A stretch of DNA of 64,000 nucleotides from DATDIC01 sp963777625 (GTDB lineage Bacteria; Pseudomonadota; Alphaproteobacteria; Acetobacterales; Acetobacteraceae). The notes beneath the pieces are model-generated. The model was not told where the DNA came from. It saw only the letters and a list, made by a program, of their open reading frames with translations, and searched no databases. The stretch covers positions 186,001 through 250,000 of the forward strand of contig CAVZRO010000003.1 of assembly GCA_963777625.1 (NCBI GenBank). Reading direction: 5' to 3'. The position numbers and the translations under genes are program-made. Of the stretch, positions 1-8,967 are shown one piece after another. The number at the start of each line of letters is the position of its first letter. The first letter of the stretch is position 1.

Positions 1-621
1 GCCGGCAACGATATTGCCCCACTGATCGGACCCGCCGATCTGCAACACCACGTTGTGCCGCCGCGCCAGCTCCCGGAAGTCGTAGCTCTGCAAGATCATG
101 TAGTTGAATTCCAGGAACGTCAGCGGCTGCTCGCGCTCCAGCCGCAGCCGCACGGAATCGAACCCCAGCATCCGGTTTATCGTGAAATGCGTGCCGACAT
201 CCCGCAGCAGGGGAATATATCCCAGCGCGTTCAACCACGCCCCGTTATCGGCCACCATCGCGTCCGACGGCGCCTCGCCAAATCGCAGAAACGGCTCGAA
301 GCAGCGCCGGATCCCCGCCATGTTGGCGGCGATCTGCGCGTCGCTCAGCAACTGGCGTGATTCGTCCTTCCCCGAAGGATCCCCGATCCGCGTCGTCCCG
401 CCGCCCATCAGCACCACCGGCGTGTGCCCGTGCTTTTGCAGCAGCCGCAGGATCATGATCTGCACCAGACTGCCGACATGCAGGCTGTCGGCCGTGCAAT
501 CGAACCCGATATAAGCAGCAATCGGCCCAGCCAGCATCGCCGCGTCCAGCGCCTCCAGATCGGTGCACTGGAACACGAAGCCCCGCTCGATGGCTTCCGC
601 AAGGAACGTGCTTTTCGGCAT
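1..621 (-). CDS. tyrS: Tyrosyl-tRNA synthetase, N-terminal part (cut by window edge)
   Basis: Charges tRNA-Tyr with tyrosine in the cytoplasm. The visible 207 residues start MPKSTFLAEAIERGF at the ATG ending at 621 and run off the left edge without a stop. The class I catalytic fold is clear: the HIGH-type signature is SLHVGSLVQ, preceded by YIGFDCTADSL, and the tyrosine-pocket region reads SYDF with QIGGSDQWGNIVAG near the cut end. The KMSKS loop and the S4-like RNA-binding domain lie outside the window. The gene is divergent from anmK, with 139 bases between the two starts holding a palindromic repeat. Identity is certain; only the C-terminal half is unseen. Confidence 0.95.
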   Translation of the reverse strand, partial: MPKSTFLAEAIERGFVFQCTDLEALDAAMLAGPIAAYIGFDCTADSLHVGSLVQIMILRLLQKHGHTPVVLMGGGTTRIGDPSGKDESRQLLSDAQIAANMAGIRRCFEPFLRFGEAPSDAMVADNGAWLNALGYIPLLRDVGTHFTINRMLGFDSVRLRLEREQPLTFLEFNYMILQSYDFRELARRHNVVLQIGGSDQWGNIVAG

Positions 622-670
622 GACTCGGTTCCGTAGCTGGTGCACAAGGCTTGCAGCGCCTACCCCTTCA

Positions 671-722
671 CCTCGCCCGCTCCGCGGGAGAGGTCGGTTC
701 GCGCAGCGAACCGGGTGAGGGG
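671..722. repeat. REP-like palindromic element, copy 1
   Basis: This is a roughly 51-base element between tyrS and anmK made of two hairpins, CCCGC-tcc-GCGGG and GGTTCG-cgcag-CGAACC, bounded by CCTC and GAGG. A second copy lies inverted at 37811-37861. The two copies differ at five positions, and two of these differences form a compensatory pair in the second stem (GGTTCGC/GCGAACC against GGATCGC/GCGATCC). It lies just downstream of the start of tyrS and just upstream of anmK, so it may be transcribed into the anmK leader. Confidence 0.75.
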
Positions 723-760
723 TCCGCCCGGGGCTCTACCACGTAGCCCGACGAGGGAAA

Positions 761-1828
761 ATGCTTCGCACCATCGGCCTGATGAGCGGCACGTCACTCG
801 ACGGCGTCGACGCCGCGCTAGTCGAAACCGACGGCATCACCATCGCCGCATTCGGCCCCGCCCTAACCATTCCCTATGACGACGCCCTGCGCGCCGATCT
901 TCGCGCCGTCCTCGACCACGCGCCCACGCTTCGCCCCGACAATCCCCACCTCGCCGCCACCATCCGCCGCCTGACCGAGTACCACGCCCGCGCCGCGCTC
1001 GCACTCGAAGCCGCCCCGGACCTCATCGGCTTCCACGGCCAGACCATCCTCCACGATCCCGCCAATCGACGCACCTGGCAGATTGGTGACGCCGCGCTGC
1101 TCGCCCGCCTTACCGGCGTGCCGGTCGCCCACGATTTCCGCTCCGCCGACGTCGCCGCCGGTGGTCAGGGCGCACCGTTCGCCCCCATCTTCCACGCCGC
1201 TCTGGCCGGCGACCTTCCCCGCCCGCTTGCCGTGCTGAACATCGGCGGTGTCGCCAACGTCACCTGGATCGGCTTCGACGGCGAACTGGTTGCCTTCGAT
1301 ACCGGCCCCGGCAACGGCCCGCTCGACGACTGGATCAGCCGCCACACCGCAGACCGCTTCGATCGCGACGGAACGCTTGCGCGCACCGGCCGTGCCGATG
1401 AAACCATCCTCGCCCGTCTGCTCGCGCACCCGTATTTCGCGCTGCCCGCCCCCAAGTCGCTCGACCGTCTCTCCTTCGCGCAAACACTCGCGGTCAGCGG
1501 CCTGGACGCGCTTTCACCCGCCGACGGGGCCACCACCCTGGTCGCTTTCACCGTCGCCGCGATCGCCGCCGCGCCTTTGCCCGCTCCCGCCCGTCGCTGG
1601 CTGGTCTGCGGCGGCGGCCGCCACAATCCGGCAATCATGGCAGCCCTTCGCGCGCGACTGCCCGTCCCCATAGAGCCAGTGGAATCCGTCAACTGGGACG
1701 GTGATGCTCTGGAGGCTCAGTGTTTCGGCTTTCTCGCCGCCCGAGTCGCCGCCGGCCTGCCGCTTAGTTTCCCGACGACCACCGGGGTACCTGCGCCCAT
1801 GACTGGCGGCACGATCGCCAGACCTTAA
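761..1828 (+). CDS. anmK: Anhydro-N-acetylmuramic acid kinase
   Basis: Phosphorylates and hydrolyses 1,6-anhydro-MurNAc to MurNAc-6-phosphate, recycling cell-wall muropeptides in the cytoplasm. The 355-residue protein opens with the family signature TIGLMSGTSLDGVDAAL (phosphate-binding loop of the ASKHA fold). It then shows LIGFHGQTILHDP near residue 87, LNIGGVANVTWI near 160 and FDTGPGNGPLDDW near 180, and ends with VCGGGRHNP, all standard for AnmK. Length is normal (about 360-370 in the family). The pairing with tyrS in divergent orientation is common in alphaproteobacteria. It converges with the 2-hydroxyacid dehydrogenase, with only seven bases between the stops. Confidence 0.96.
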   Translation: MLRTIGLMSGTSLDGVDAALVETDGITIAAFGPALTIPYDDALRADLRAVLDHAPTLRPDNPHLAATIRRLTEYHARAALALEAAPDLIGFHGQTILHDPANRRTWQIGDAALLARLTGVPVAHDFRSADVAAGGQGAPFAPIFHAALAGDLPRPLAVLNIGGVANVTWIGFDGELVAFDTGPGNGPLDDWISRHTADRFDRDGTLARTGRADETILARLLAHPYFALPAPKSLDRLSFAQTLAVSGLDALSPADGATTLVAFTVAAIAAAPLPAPARRWLVCGGGRHNPAIMAALRARLPVPIEPVESVNWDGDALEAQCFGFLAARVAAGLPLSFPTTTGVPAPMTGGTIARP

Positions 1829-1835
1829 AGGCTCT

Positions 1836-2822
1836 CTATCCGGTCTTCTTCACCGCCTCCGGATTCATCACCCGCACCGGCTTGCCGTCCATGAATGCCA
1901 GCGCGTTTTCGATGCTCTGCGGGTAGAACACCTCCCACGTTTCTTTCACGCCATATCCCAGATGCGGCGTCAGGATCGTGTTCGGCGCGCGTCGTAGCGG
2001 GTGGTCCGCCGGCAGCGGCTCGCGGTCGTACACGTCCAGTGCGGCAATGATCCGCCCGGCCTGCACCGCCTCGATCAGCGCCGCCTCGTCCACGATCGGC
2101 CCGCGCGACGTGTTGATCAGGATTGCGCCCGGTTTCATTTGCGCCAGATCCGCCGACCCGATCAGCCCGCGCGAGCGTGGCGACAGCACCAGGTGAATGC
2201 TGACCGCATCCGAGCGCGACAGCAGATCGGCCTTCGATACCATCTCCGCCCCGGCCGCCTGCGCCTTTTCGGCGGTCAGGTTCTGGCTCCACGCCAGCAC
2301 CGTCATGTTCAGCGCCCGCCCATACCGCGCCATATGAGAGCCGAGCCGTCCCAGCCCGATCACACCGAGCGTCTTGCCAGCCAGCCCGATGCCGACCGGC
2401 ACACCCTGCTGGAACCGGCCGGCGCGGATCGCGGCATCGCCGGGCGGAATGGCGCGTGCTGCTGCGATCAGCAGCCCCAGCGCCAGCTCCGCCGTCGCCG
2501 CCTCGCTCGCGCCGCCGCCGACTGTGTGGCAGACCACGATCCCCCGCGCGGTACAGGCATCGGTGTCGAGTGACGCGTTGCGCGCGCCCGTCATTCCCAG
2601 CATGCGCAGCTTCGGCAGCCGGTTGATCAGCGACGCGGGAAGCGGGGTGCGCTCGCGCATCGACAGCACGATGTCGAAATCGGCCAGTTTTCGTGCCGCA
2701 TCATCCTCGTTCTCGAACGCCCGCTCAAAGAACACGATCTCCGCCCGCGCCTTCAGTTTGGGCCAGTCGCCGAAATGTTGCGCAACGCCCTGCCAGTCAT
2801 CCAGCACCGCTACCTTGGTCAT
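1836..2822 (-). CDS. D-isomer-specific 2-hydroxyacid dehydrogenase
   Basis: NAD(P)-dependent oxidoreductase interconverting a 2-keto acid and a D-2-hydroxy acid; the substrate cannot be told. I place the start at MTKVAVLDDWQG (ATG ending at 2822, preceded by GGAGAGGG) rather than at an in-frame ATG 18 codons upstream whose extra residues do not look conserved. The Rossmann motif is GVIGLGRLGSHMAR. The catalytic Arg-Glu-His set is visible as LINTSRGPIVDEAAL, YDREPLP and LTPHLGYGVKETW. It lies 77 bases downstream of the sugar-permease gene on the same strand and could be the last gene of that operon. Other readings are phosphoglycerate-dehydrogenase-like or glyoxylate reductase. Confidence 0.9.
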   Translation of the reverse strand: MTKVAVLDDWQGVAQHFGDWPKLKARAEIVFFERAFENEDDAARKLADFDIVLSMRERTPLPASLINRLPKLRMLGMTGARNASLDTDACTARGIVVCHTVGGGASEAATAELALGLLIAAARAIPPGDAAIRAGRFQQGVPVGIGLAGKTLGVIGLGRLGSHMARYGRALNMTVLAWSQNLTAEKAQAAGAEMVSKADLLSRSDAVSIHLVLSPRSRGLIGSADLAQMKPGAILINTSRGPIVDEAALIEAVQAGRIIAALDVYDREPLPADHPLRRAPNTILTPHLGYGVKETWEVFYPQSIENALAFMDGKPVRVMNPEAVKKTG

Positions 2823-2898
2823 CCTTAACTCCCTCTCCGCCGCGGACAGCGTGGAACGATGCGGGAGGTGAAGCAAGCAGCCGGATACGCTTGCTGCG

Positions 2899-3729
2899 CT
2901 AACCTTTGAGGCCGGTTGCCGCGAGGAAGCCTTCTGAAACGCGCCGCTGGAATATCAAATAGAGTATCGCGACCGGGAGTCCTCCGAGCACTGCCAACGC
3001 CATATTGGAAGCGTTGTGGATCCCGAACTCCGACTGCACCTGCGTCAGACCCACAGGTATCGTCATCATCCTGGGAGAGCTGATCACCATCAGCGGCCAC
3101 AAGAAGTTATTCCACGAAGCGATGAATATTACGATGCCGACCGCAAACACGATCCCGGTGCTGATCGGCAGATAAACATGTAACAGGATCTGGATTTCAC
3201 GCGCGCCGTCGAGCACCGCAGCTTCGCGGAACTCATGGGGAATTTGATCGAAAAAGCGCTTGAAAATGAAAATAGCAAGCGGCGTCGTGAGCTGCGGCAG
3301 GATTATGCCTGGATAGGTATTGATCAAGCCAAGCAGGTTCATCTGCTGGTAAAGCGGGATAACCAGAGACTCGAACGGCACCATGATGCTGGCGATGAAC
3401 AGTCCAAACAGCACCATGCGCCCGCGGAACCGGAGCTGAGAAAACGCATACGCTGCCAGCGCGGAAAGTGTGATTGAGGCGAGGGTAACAACGCCCGATA
3501 CCAATATGCTGTTTCCGTACCAGCGAACCAGCCCCCCGCTGAGCAGGACTTTCACATAGGCTTCAATGGTGGGCGGCCTGAGAATCCAGGTCGGTACCGG
3601 CTCGATGGTCTGAAATTCCTGCTTCAGCGATGTATCGATCGCCCAAAGCAGCGGGTACAACCAGATCAGAGCCATCGCCACGGTAATCACCAGGCCGATA
3701 AGCTCCGCCGCGCGGAAACGCCGGAACAT
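2899..3729 (-). CDS. Sugar ABC transporter permease, MalG/LacG type
   Basis: Inner-membrane subunit of a carbohydrate importer (CUT1 family). The 276-residue protein has an N-terminal membrane segment (LIGLVITVAMALIWLYPLLWAI), several further hydrophobic helices, and the EAA loop that contacts the ATPase, seen as EFREAAVLDGAREIQILLHV. The C-terminus FQRRVSEGFLAATGLKG is typical of MalG homologues (G-hA-TG-KG). It follows its partner permease with one base between stop and start, so the two are translationally coupled. No ATP-binding protein is encoded in this cluster, so a shared ATPase from elsewhere is presumably used. Confidence 0.93.
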   Translation of the reverse strand: MFRRFRAAELIGLVITVAMALIWLYPLLWAIDTSLKQEFQTIEPVPTWILRPPTIEAYVKVLLSGGLVRWYGNSILVSGVVTLASITLSALAAYAFSQLRFRGRMVLFGLFIASIMVPFESLVIPLYQQMNLLGLINTYPGIILPQLTTPLAIFIFKRFFDQIPHEFREAAVLDGAREIQILLHVYLPISTGIVFAVGIVIFIASWNNFLWPLMVISSPRMMTIPVGLTQVQSEFGIHNASNMALAVLGGLPVAILYLIFQRRVSEGFLAATGLKG

Positions 3730-3730
3730 C

Positions 3731-4678
3731 CTAGCGCACCCTCAATACCGAAAGAAGTTTACCTTGCGCGGCAGAGATGGTGACAATCACCAGGAAGATC
3801 GCAATCGCAATAGCGGACGCGTAGCCTGAGTCGAGATTGGTAAAACCGGTATCGAACATGTATTCGAGCAGTACCCGCGTTGACGTTCCAGGGCCGCCGG
3901 CGGTCAGCAAATAGACCTGAGAAAAGATCTTCAGCGAAGCGATAACCTGCAACACCAGCGCAAGGGATGTGGTGGGCCACAGCAGCGGCCAGATCACGTG
4001 CCGGAATACCTGCCATGAACGGGCGCCATCCAGCGACGCAGCTTCCTTGATCTCCTTCGGCACTGTCTGCAGGCCGGCGATGAACAGCAACATATTGAAG
4101 CCGACGGTCCACCAGATCGTCACCAGCGACAGCGCCGGCATAGCCAGCGTCTCGTCATCGAACCACGCGATCGATAACCCAAGCAGATGATTGATTATTC
4201 CGTAGTTCGCGTTGAATACCCAGGCGGCGATCAAGGTAACGACGCTGACTGGCAGAATATACGGCAGAAAGAATGCCGCTTGAACGAATAGCGCCAGCTT
4301 TCCGGCGCGTAGCACCAGCAGCGCCAAGCCGAGCCCCAGAAGCACCAGAGGGACAACGGTAAGAGCGACGAAGTAGAGTGTGTGCAGAAACGCACCCCAG
4401 AAAGCCGGATCGTGAACCAGCCGCACATAATTTGCGCCTCCGACAAACGGTCCCGTCGGATTACCCAGCCCCGTATGGGTCAGGCTCAAGTGAACGAGCT
4501 GGATCAGGGGATAAAGGAAAAACAAGGCATATACCGTGGCAAACGGCCCAATGAACCAGACAGCGCCGAACCCTTTGCTGGCTGCTTCCCGGCGAAGCAG
4601 CGGCACCACAACGGGTGCGCGCGGCCGATCCATGCCGCGCGCGTCATTTGCCGACATGGTCAGGGCAATCCCGACCAC
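3731..4678 (-). CDS. Sugar ABC transporter permease, MalF/LacF type
   Basis: Second inner-membrane subunit of the CUT1-type sugar importer. About 315 residues with six predicted membrane helices. The EAA loop reads EIKEAASLDGARSWQVFRHVIWPLL, and YLLTAGGPGTSTRVL is a conserved MalF-family segment in the C-terminal third. The first possible start is a GTG directly abutting the binding-protein stop; an ATG seven codons in (ending at 4657) is a reasonable alternative, and neither has a strong ribosome-binding site. Gene order is binding protein, this permease, MalG-type permease. Confidence 0.92.
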   Translation of the reverse strand: MVGIALTMSANDARGMDRPRAPVVVPLLRREAASKGFGAVWFIGPFATVYALFFLYPLIQLVHLSLTHTGLGNPTGPFVGGANYVRLVHDPAFWGAFLHTLYFVALTVVPLVLLGLGLALLVLRAGKLALFVQAAFFLPYILPVSVVTLIAAWVFNANYGIINHLLGLSIAWFDDETLAMPALSLVTIWWTVGFNMLLFIAGLQTVPKEIKEAASLDGARSWQVFRHVIWPLLWPTTSLALVLQVIASLKIFSQVYLLTAGGPGTSTRVLLEYMFDTGFTNLDSGYASAIAIAIFLVIVTISAAQGKLLSVLRVR

Positions 4679-5959
4679 CTAGCGCTGGATCTGATTGATC
4701 GACTGTGCGAACTCCGATACCGCCTGATCTACCGGCATCTGCCCGTTCATGCCCGCATTGAGGTACCGCGCCGCAAGCTGATAGAGCGGCCCAGCCACCC
4801 CGGCGAACCATATATCGGGATCATACGCAACTTCATCCGCTGCCCCCGCATATTCGTTATTCGGAGTCAGGTCCTTGTAGGCCGGCGAATTGGTCACCGG
4901 CAGATAGGACGGAATGTGACCACCCTCCGCCCAGGTCAGGGCATGTTTCTCGACATAGGCGATGAATTGCAGCACCGCGGCGAGCTTCTGGGGTGAAAGC
5001 TGATTGGATTTCCCCGGCATCGCAAAGCTGTGGCTGTCAGCCCAGGATCGCGCCGTCTGGAACAGCTTCGGTACCGGGATGATCTCGTAATCGAAGGTCA
5101 GTTGATGCTTGGCCTGGGCATCGGCGAGCGTCGGACGGTTCCAATCCCCACCCAAAAGAAAACCGGACCGGCCGCTTACGAACAGGGCCGGCGCGGTTGG
5201 CGGATCAAGCTTGCCGATCATAAGTCCGTCCTTCACCCAGCCGGCCATTGCCGACAAGGCAGTCTTTCCGGCCTCCCCGAACGCCGCTTTTCCGTCCGAC
5301 GAAACGACATCAGCGTTCTGCTGCTTTACCAGGGTGTACCACACGCGCCAGACATCCGCGGCCGTTGTATCGCCGGCGAACTCAACTCCATTGGCGCCCG
5401 TCTTGCCGTGGATGGCTCGCATGTCGGCTACGAAATCATCCATGCTGCTGATCGGCTTGAGCTTGCCGTTCGAATCCACCAAGCCGGCCTGCTTGGCCAG
5501 GCTCAGGTTCACGTAGAGCACCAGCGTGTGGGTATCGAGCGGCACGGCATACAGCTTGCCGTTGACATGCGCCTGATCCCAGGCATGCGGTGCGAAATCG
5601 CTCCCGTTCAGGCCCACGCTCTCCAGCTCCTGCGCCGTAATCGGGCGGAGCAGGTCCGACGATCCCCAATCCGGCATTCGCGAGAGATGAAACGAAAATA
5701 CCTCGGGGGCATTGCCCGACAGGATCGCGGCGCGTGTCTTGGTATAAAACGGCACACCCCACTGCAATGTTGCCGCCTCCACCTTGACCTTGTCCTGGCT
5801 CTTGTTGAAATCGTTGACCAGTTCGGTCATTCTGCCACCGTCACCGCCGGTGAAAAAATTCCAGTAGGAAATCGTCACCGGCTGCGCTTGCGCCAGCCCC
5901 ACGATACCGATCCAGATGGCTGCCACCAGCGCCGCAAAGACGCCCGTTCGTTCCCGCAT
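4679..5959 (-). CDS. Extracellular sugar-binding protein of ABC importer (family 1)
   Basis: Periplasmic receptor that delivers sugar to the two permeases downstream. The 426-residue protein begins with a clear Sec signal peptide (MRERTGVFAALVAAIWIGIVGLAQA, cleavage after AQA). The mature start VTISYWNFFTGGDGGRMTELV is the usual beginning of family 1 binding proteins. Further family marks are LDTHTLVLYVNLSLAKQAGL and RSGFLLGGDWNRPTL. It is directly downstream of the GH51 arabinofuranosidase gene (41 bases), which suggests an arabinose-containing oligosaccharide as ligand. That link is inferred from context only. Confidence 0.93.
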   Translation of the reverse strand: MRERTGVFAALVAAIWIGIVGLAQAQPVTISYWNFFTGGDGGRMTELVNDFNKSQDKVKVEAATLQWGVPFYTKTRAAILSGNAPEVFSFHLSRMPDWGSSDLLRPITAQELESVGLNGSDFAPHAWDQAHVNGKLYAVPLDTHTLVLYVNLSLAKQAGLVDSNGKLKPISSMDDFVADMRAIHGKTGANGVEFAGDTTAADVWRVWYTLVKQQNADVVSSDGKAAFGEAGKTALSAMAGWVKDGLMIGKLDPPTAPALFVSGRSGFLLGGDWNRPTLADAQAKHQLTFDYEIIPVPKLFQTARSWADSHSFAMPGKSNQLSPQKLAAVLQFIAYVEKHALTWAEGGHIPSYLPVTNSPAYKDLTPNNEYAGAADEVAYDPDIWFAGVAGPLYQLAARYLNAGMNGQMPVDQAVSEFAQSINQIQR

Positions 5960-6000
5960 TACGTTCCTCCTGTGTTCGGCTTACGGCGTGATATGCTCGC

Positions 6001-7560
6001 TCAGCGTGTCAGATTGCCAACCGCCTGCAAGCGCAACACGGTCCACGAGGCCGGGGGTAGCTCCGCAGTGAACCGGTTCCCCCGAATCGACGGCCTGTCC
6101 AGTTCCACCGGCTTGACGCGCGCCGGCTCGGCCCGCGTGTTCGTCGCGCTCAGGTCCCGATCATACAATGTCGATGCCTGCTCGATCGCGAGCTCGGGGA
6201 AGCCATCCAGCCTGACCTCCATCGTTGTCGGCCGCGCGAGGTCGCGGTTCACCGCGAACAAGGAAACGCCGCCGCCGTCATCGGCTACGGCGGCGAGCTT
6301 GAGATAGGGCACGCGCGGCATGTGGATGCGATGATCCTCCGCGCCACGGGGATCATTGTAGGTGGCCTCGTAGGTGTCTGACTCCACAATAGCGCGCAAC
6401 ACCTCGCCGCGGCCAAACCGGCTCATATGCGCAAACGGGAAGAAGATCGTCTGCCGCCACGCTCCTCCACCGGTCTCTGTCATGATTGGTGCGATCACGT
6501 TCACAAGCTGCGCCAGACACGCGGAACGCACCCGATCCGCGTGGTTGAGCAACGAGATGCAGGCGCCCGCAAAGGCGAGCGCATCCTGCATTGTATAGAT
6601 CTCTTCAAGGATCGGCGGCGCCACCGGCCAGCCCGGCTTGATCCGGTTCTCACGCGGCCGGCGGGTGCGGTACCAAACGTTCCATTCGTCGAAGCTCAGC
6701 ATGATCCGCTTGGACGACCGGCGCCGCGCAGCCACGCTGTCGGCGATGGCGATCACTTCCTCGATGAAGCTGTCCATCAGATCAGGACTGGCGAGCAAGG
6801 CCTCGGTATCGTCACTGTAGTTGTTCAGGTACGTATGAAGAGAGATCCATTCCACCTCATCGAAGCAATGCTCCAGGACAATCCGTTCCCAATCGCCATA
6901 GGTCGGCATGGTCCGACCGGAAGAACCGCATGCGGCCAATTCGATCGAGGGATCGACCCAGCGCATCACCTTCGCGGTCTCCGCCGCGATACGCCCATAT
7001 TCCGCGGCGGTTTTGGCGCCGGTCTGCCAGGGGCCGTCCATCTCATTGCCCAGGCACCAGAACTTCACGCCATGCGGCGTCTCCCAGCCATGGCCGCGGC
7101 GCAGGTCGGACAGGGCGGTACCGCCGGGATGATTGCAATATTCAATGAATTGTCCTGCTTCCGCCGGCCCGCGAGTGCCGAGATTGACGGCCAGCATCGG
7201 CTCCACGTTCGCGGCGCGGCACCAGTCGATGAATTCGTTCGTGCCAAAGCTGTTGGGTTCCGTTGAGAACCAGGCATAGTCGAGCCGGCGGGGACGATGC
7301 GCGGCAGGTCCTACACCATCCTCCCAGTTATAGCCCGATACGAAGTTCCCACCCGGATAGCGCATGATCGTGGGGCCGAGTTCGCGAACCAGTTCCAGCA
7401 CGTCGCGGCGAAATCCGTTCGCATCCGCCGAGGGATGTCCGGGCTCGAAGATCCCGCCATATACGCAACGGCCAAGGTGTTCGATGAAAGCACCGAACAG
7501 CCTGCGGTCCGTTCGGCCGATTGTGAAATCCCGGTGCAGACGCACCACGCTGTTCGACAT
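6001..7560 (-). CDS. Alpha-L-arabinofuranosidase, GH51
   Basis: Removes terminal L-arabinofuranosyl groups from arabinan or arabinoxylan fragments. There is no signal peptide, so it should act in the cytoplasm on imported oligosaccharides. I choose the ATG ending at 7560 (MSNSVVRLHRDFTIG), preceded by AAGGAG at good spacing; this gives 519 residues, normal for GH51. Visible marks: GAFIEHLGRCVYGGIFEPGHP at the N-terminus, PGGNFVSGYNWEDGVGP, WCLGNEMDGPWQ carrying the acid/base Glu, and LSFDEWNVWY carrying the nucleophile Glu. It is the first gene of the minus-strand set with the ABC importer. Confidence 0.95.
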   Translation of the reverse strand: MSNSVVRLHRDFTIGRTDRRLFGAFIEHLGRCVYGGIFEPGHPSADANGFRRDVLELVRELGPTIMRYPGGNFVSGYNWEDGVGPAAHRPRRLDYAWFSTEPNSFGTNEFIDWCRAANVEPMLAVNLGTRGPAEAGQFIEYCNHPGGTALSDLRRGHGWETPHGVKFWCLGNEMDGPWQTGAKTAAEYGRIAAETAKVMRWVDPSIELAACGSSGRTMPTYGDWERIVLEHCFDEVEWISLHTYLNNYSDDTEALLASPDLMDSFIEEVIAIADSVAARRRSSKRIMLSFDEWNVWYRTRRPRENRIKPGWPVAPPILEEIYTMQDALAFAGACISLLNHADRVRSACLAQLVNVIAPIMTETGGGAWRQTIFFPFAHMSRFGRGEVLRAIVESDTYEATYNDPRGAEDHRIHMPRVPYLKLAAVADDGGGVSLFAVNRDLARPTTMEVRLDGFPELAIEQASTLYDRDLSATNTRAEPARVKPVELDRPSIRGNRFTAELPPASWTVLRLQAVGNLTR

Positions 7561-7984
7561 CCCGTTCTCCTTGGCTAAACAGCTTGGCCCCACAGGCGAT
7601 CGCGAGTTCTACATGGCGATATCCCGACCACCGTGTCGGGAGCATTTGCTTCCTCCCGAGCCGGGCAAAGACTCGAAGCTTTCGAAGCAGCGGCACTTTC
7701 TTCCCGAAGCGCATCGCCCAAGCGAGCTTCGCAGTGCTCGACGAGAGCATCGACCTCCGCGCAGGTTGGCGGGATTTCCATGTCTCGTCAACGCATTGAG
7801 CTGAACGCGCGGCTGGGGCATGATCGTCTTGAATTCAACGGGCGCACCAATACGCTGGTGACGTGTGATACAGCGCAATTCCGGATGGCGGCTTTCAGAA
7901 GCGAGCCGACTCACAACTTTCTGAGCAGTCCGCCAGGCAACGACTGATCATACGATCACGAATCGCAACGGAGACACATGGCGG
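7561..7984. other. Intergenic region between divergent arabinoside and dehydrogenase operons
   Basis: These 424 bases separate two divergent transcription units and must hold both promoters. Short open frames exist on both strands (for example 7609-7914 minus), but none has a recognisable domain or convincing coding character. Two small palindromes are visible, TTGAATTCAA at 7829-7838 and TGATC-atac-GATCA at 7945-7958. The second lies 27 bases before the plus-strand start, where a repressor could bind. No regulator gene is encoded nearby. Confidence 0.4.
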
Positions 7985-8914
7985 ATGACACAGGTAGCAG
8001 TGATCGGGGCGGGCTTCATCGGACGCGCATGGAGCATCGTGTTCGCCCGCGCCGGTTTCGATGTCGCCCTCTGGGACCCGGTCGCTGCCGCCGTCGACGC
8101 CGCGCGCGGCTTCATTCGCGACCGCCTGCCGGAGCTGCAGGAAGCCGGTTTGCTCGGCCATGACCCGGCCTCGGTGCTAGCCCGCATCCAGCCGGCCGCG
8201 ACGCTGGAAGACGCGGTGCGCGACGCCACGCACGTGCAGGAGAACGCACCGGAAAAGCTGGCCGACAAAAAGAAGCTGTTCGCCGCGCTGGACAAAGCGG
8301 CACCGCCGGAGGCCACGCTCGCCAGCTCCACCTCCGGCATCCCCGCCAGCAAGTTCACCAGGACGCTTCCTGGACGCGCCCGCTGTCTGGTCGCGCACCC
8401 GGTCAACCCGCCCTATCTGATCCCGCTGGTGGAGCTGTGCCCGGCGCCCTGGACCGATCCAGCGGTCGTCAGCCGCACCCGCGACCTGATGCTCCGCGCC
8501 GGCCAGGCACCGGTGGTGGTGAAAAAGGAAGTCACCGGTTTCGCGCTGAACCGCCTGCAAGGCGCGTTGCTGGCCGAGGCCTTCCGCCTGATCGCCGATG
8601 GCGTGATTTCACCTTCCGATCTCGACGCCACCGTCAAGCACGGACTTGGGCTGCGCTGGTCATTCATGGGTCCACTGGAAACCATCGACCTGAATGCGCC
8701 GGGCGGCCTCGCCGATTACTGCGCTCGCTACGGAGGGCTCTATGCCGAGATGCAGCAGCAGATGACTCCGCGCGAATGGTCGGCAGCGCTGGTGGATTCA
8801 ATGCACGCCGCGCGCCGGGAAGAGCTGCCTGCCAACCTGCACGCCGTGCGGCAGGAATGGCGCGACCGGCGGCTGATGGCGCTGCTGGCGCACAAGACCT
8901 CGCAGCCGGACTAG
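7985..8914 (+). CDS. 3-hydroxyacyl-CoA dehydrogenase family protein (CRYL1/L-gulonate dehydrogenase-like)
   Basis: NAD-dependent dehydrogenase of the lambda-crystallin / 3-hydroxyacyl-CoA dehydrogenase family, likely oxidising a small 3-hydroxy acid. The 309-residue protein has the dinucleotide motif AVIGAGFIGRAW at residues 5-16 and HVQENAPEKLADKK. It then has STSGIPAS and LVAHPVNPPYLIPLVELCP, where the catalytic His sits, followed by the helical C-terminal domain VTGFALNRLQGALLAEAFRL. GGAG lies about 10 bases before the ATG. An overlapping ATG at 7978 is in another frame. It heads a tight operon with an amino-acid-type ABC receptor and permease, so it may act on the imported compound. L-carnitine or L-gulonate dehydrogenase activity is possible. 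Confidence 0.88.
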   Translation: MTQVAVIGAGFIGRAWSIVFARAGFDVALWDPVAAAVDAARGFIRDRLPELQEAGLLGHDPASVLARIQPAATLEDAVRDATHVQENAPEKLADKKKLFAALDKAAPPEATLASSTSGIPASKFTRTLPGRARCLVAHPVNPPYLIPLVELCPAPWTDPAVVSRTRDLMLRAGQAPVVVKKEVTGFALNRLQGALLAEAFRLIADGVISPSDLDATVKHGLGLRWSFMGPLETIDLNAPGGLADYCARYGGLYAEMQQQMTPREWSAALVDSMHAARREELPANLHAVRQEWRDRRLMALLAHKTSQPD

Positions 8915-8967
8915 GCGCCTGCTACGCTGGCTCGTTCGGGAGACCAAACAAGGAGGGAGGCAAGCCA

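Noticed and set aside
7609..7914. A 101-codon minus-strand frame upstream of the GH51 gene, possibly a regulator remnant
   Set aside because: No helix-turn-helix or family pattern; composition like other shadows. Left as intergenic.
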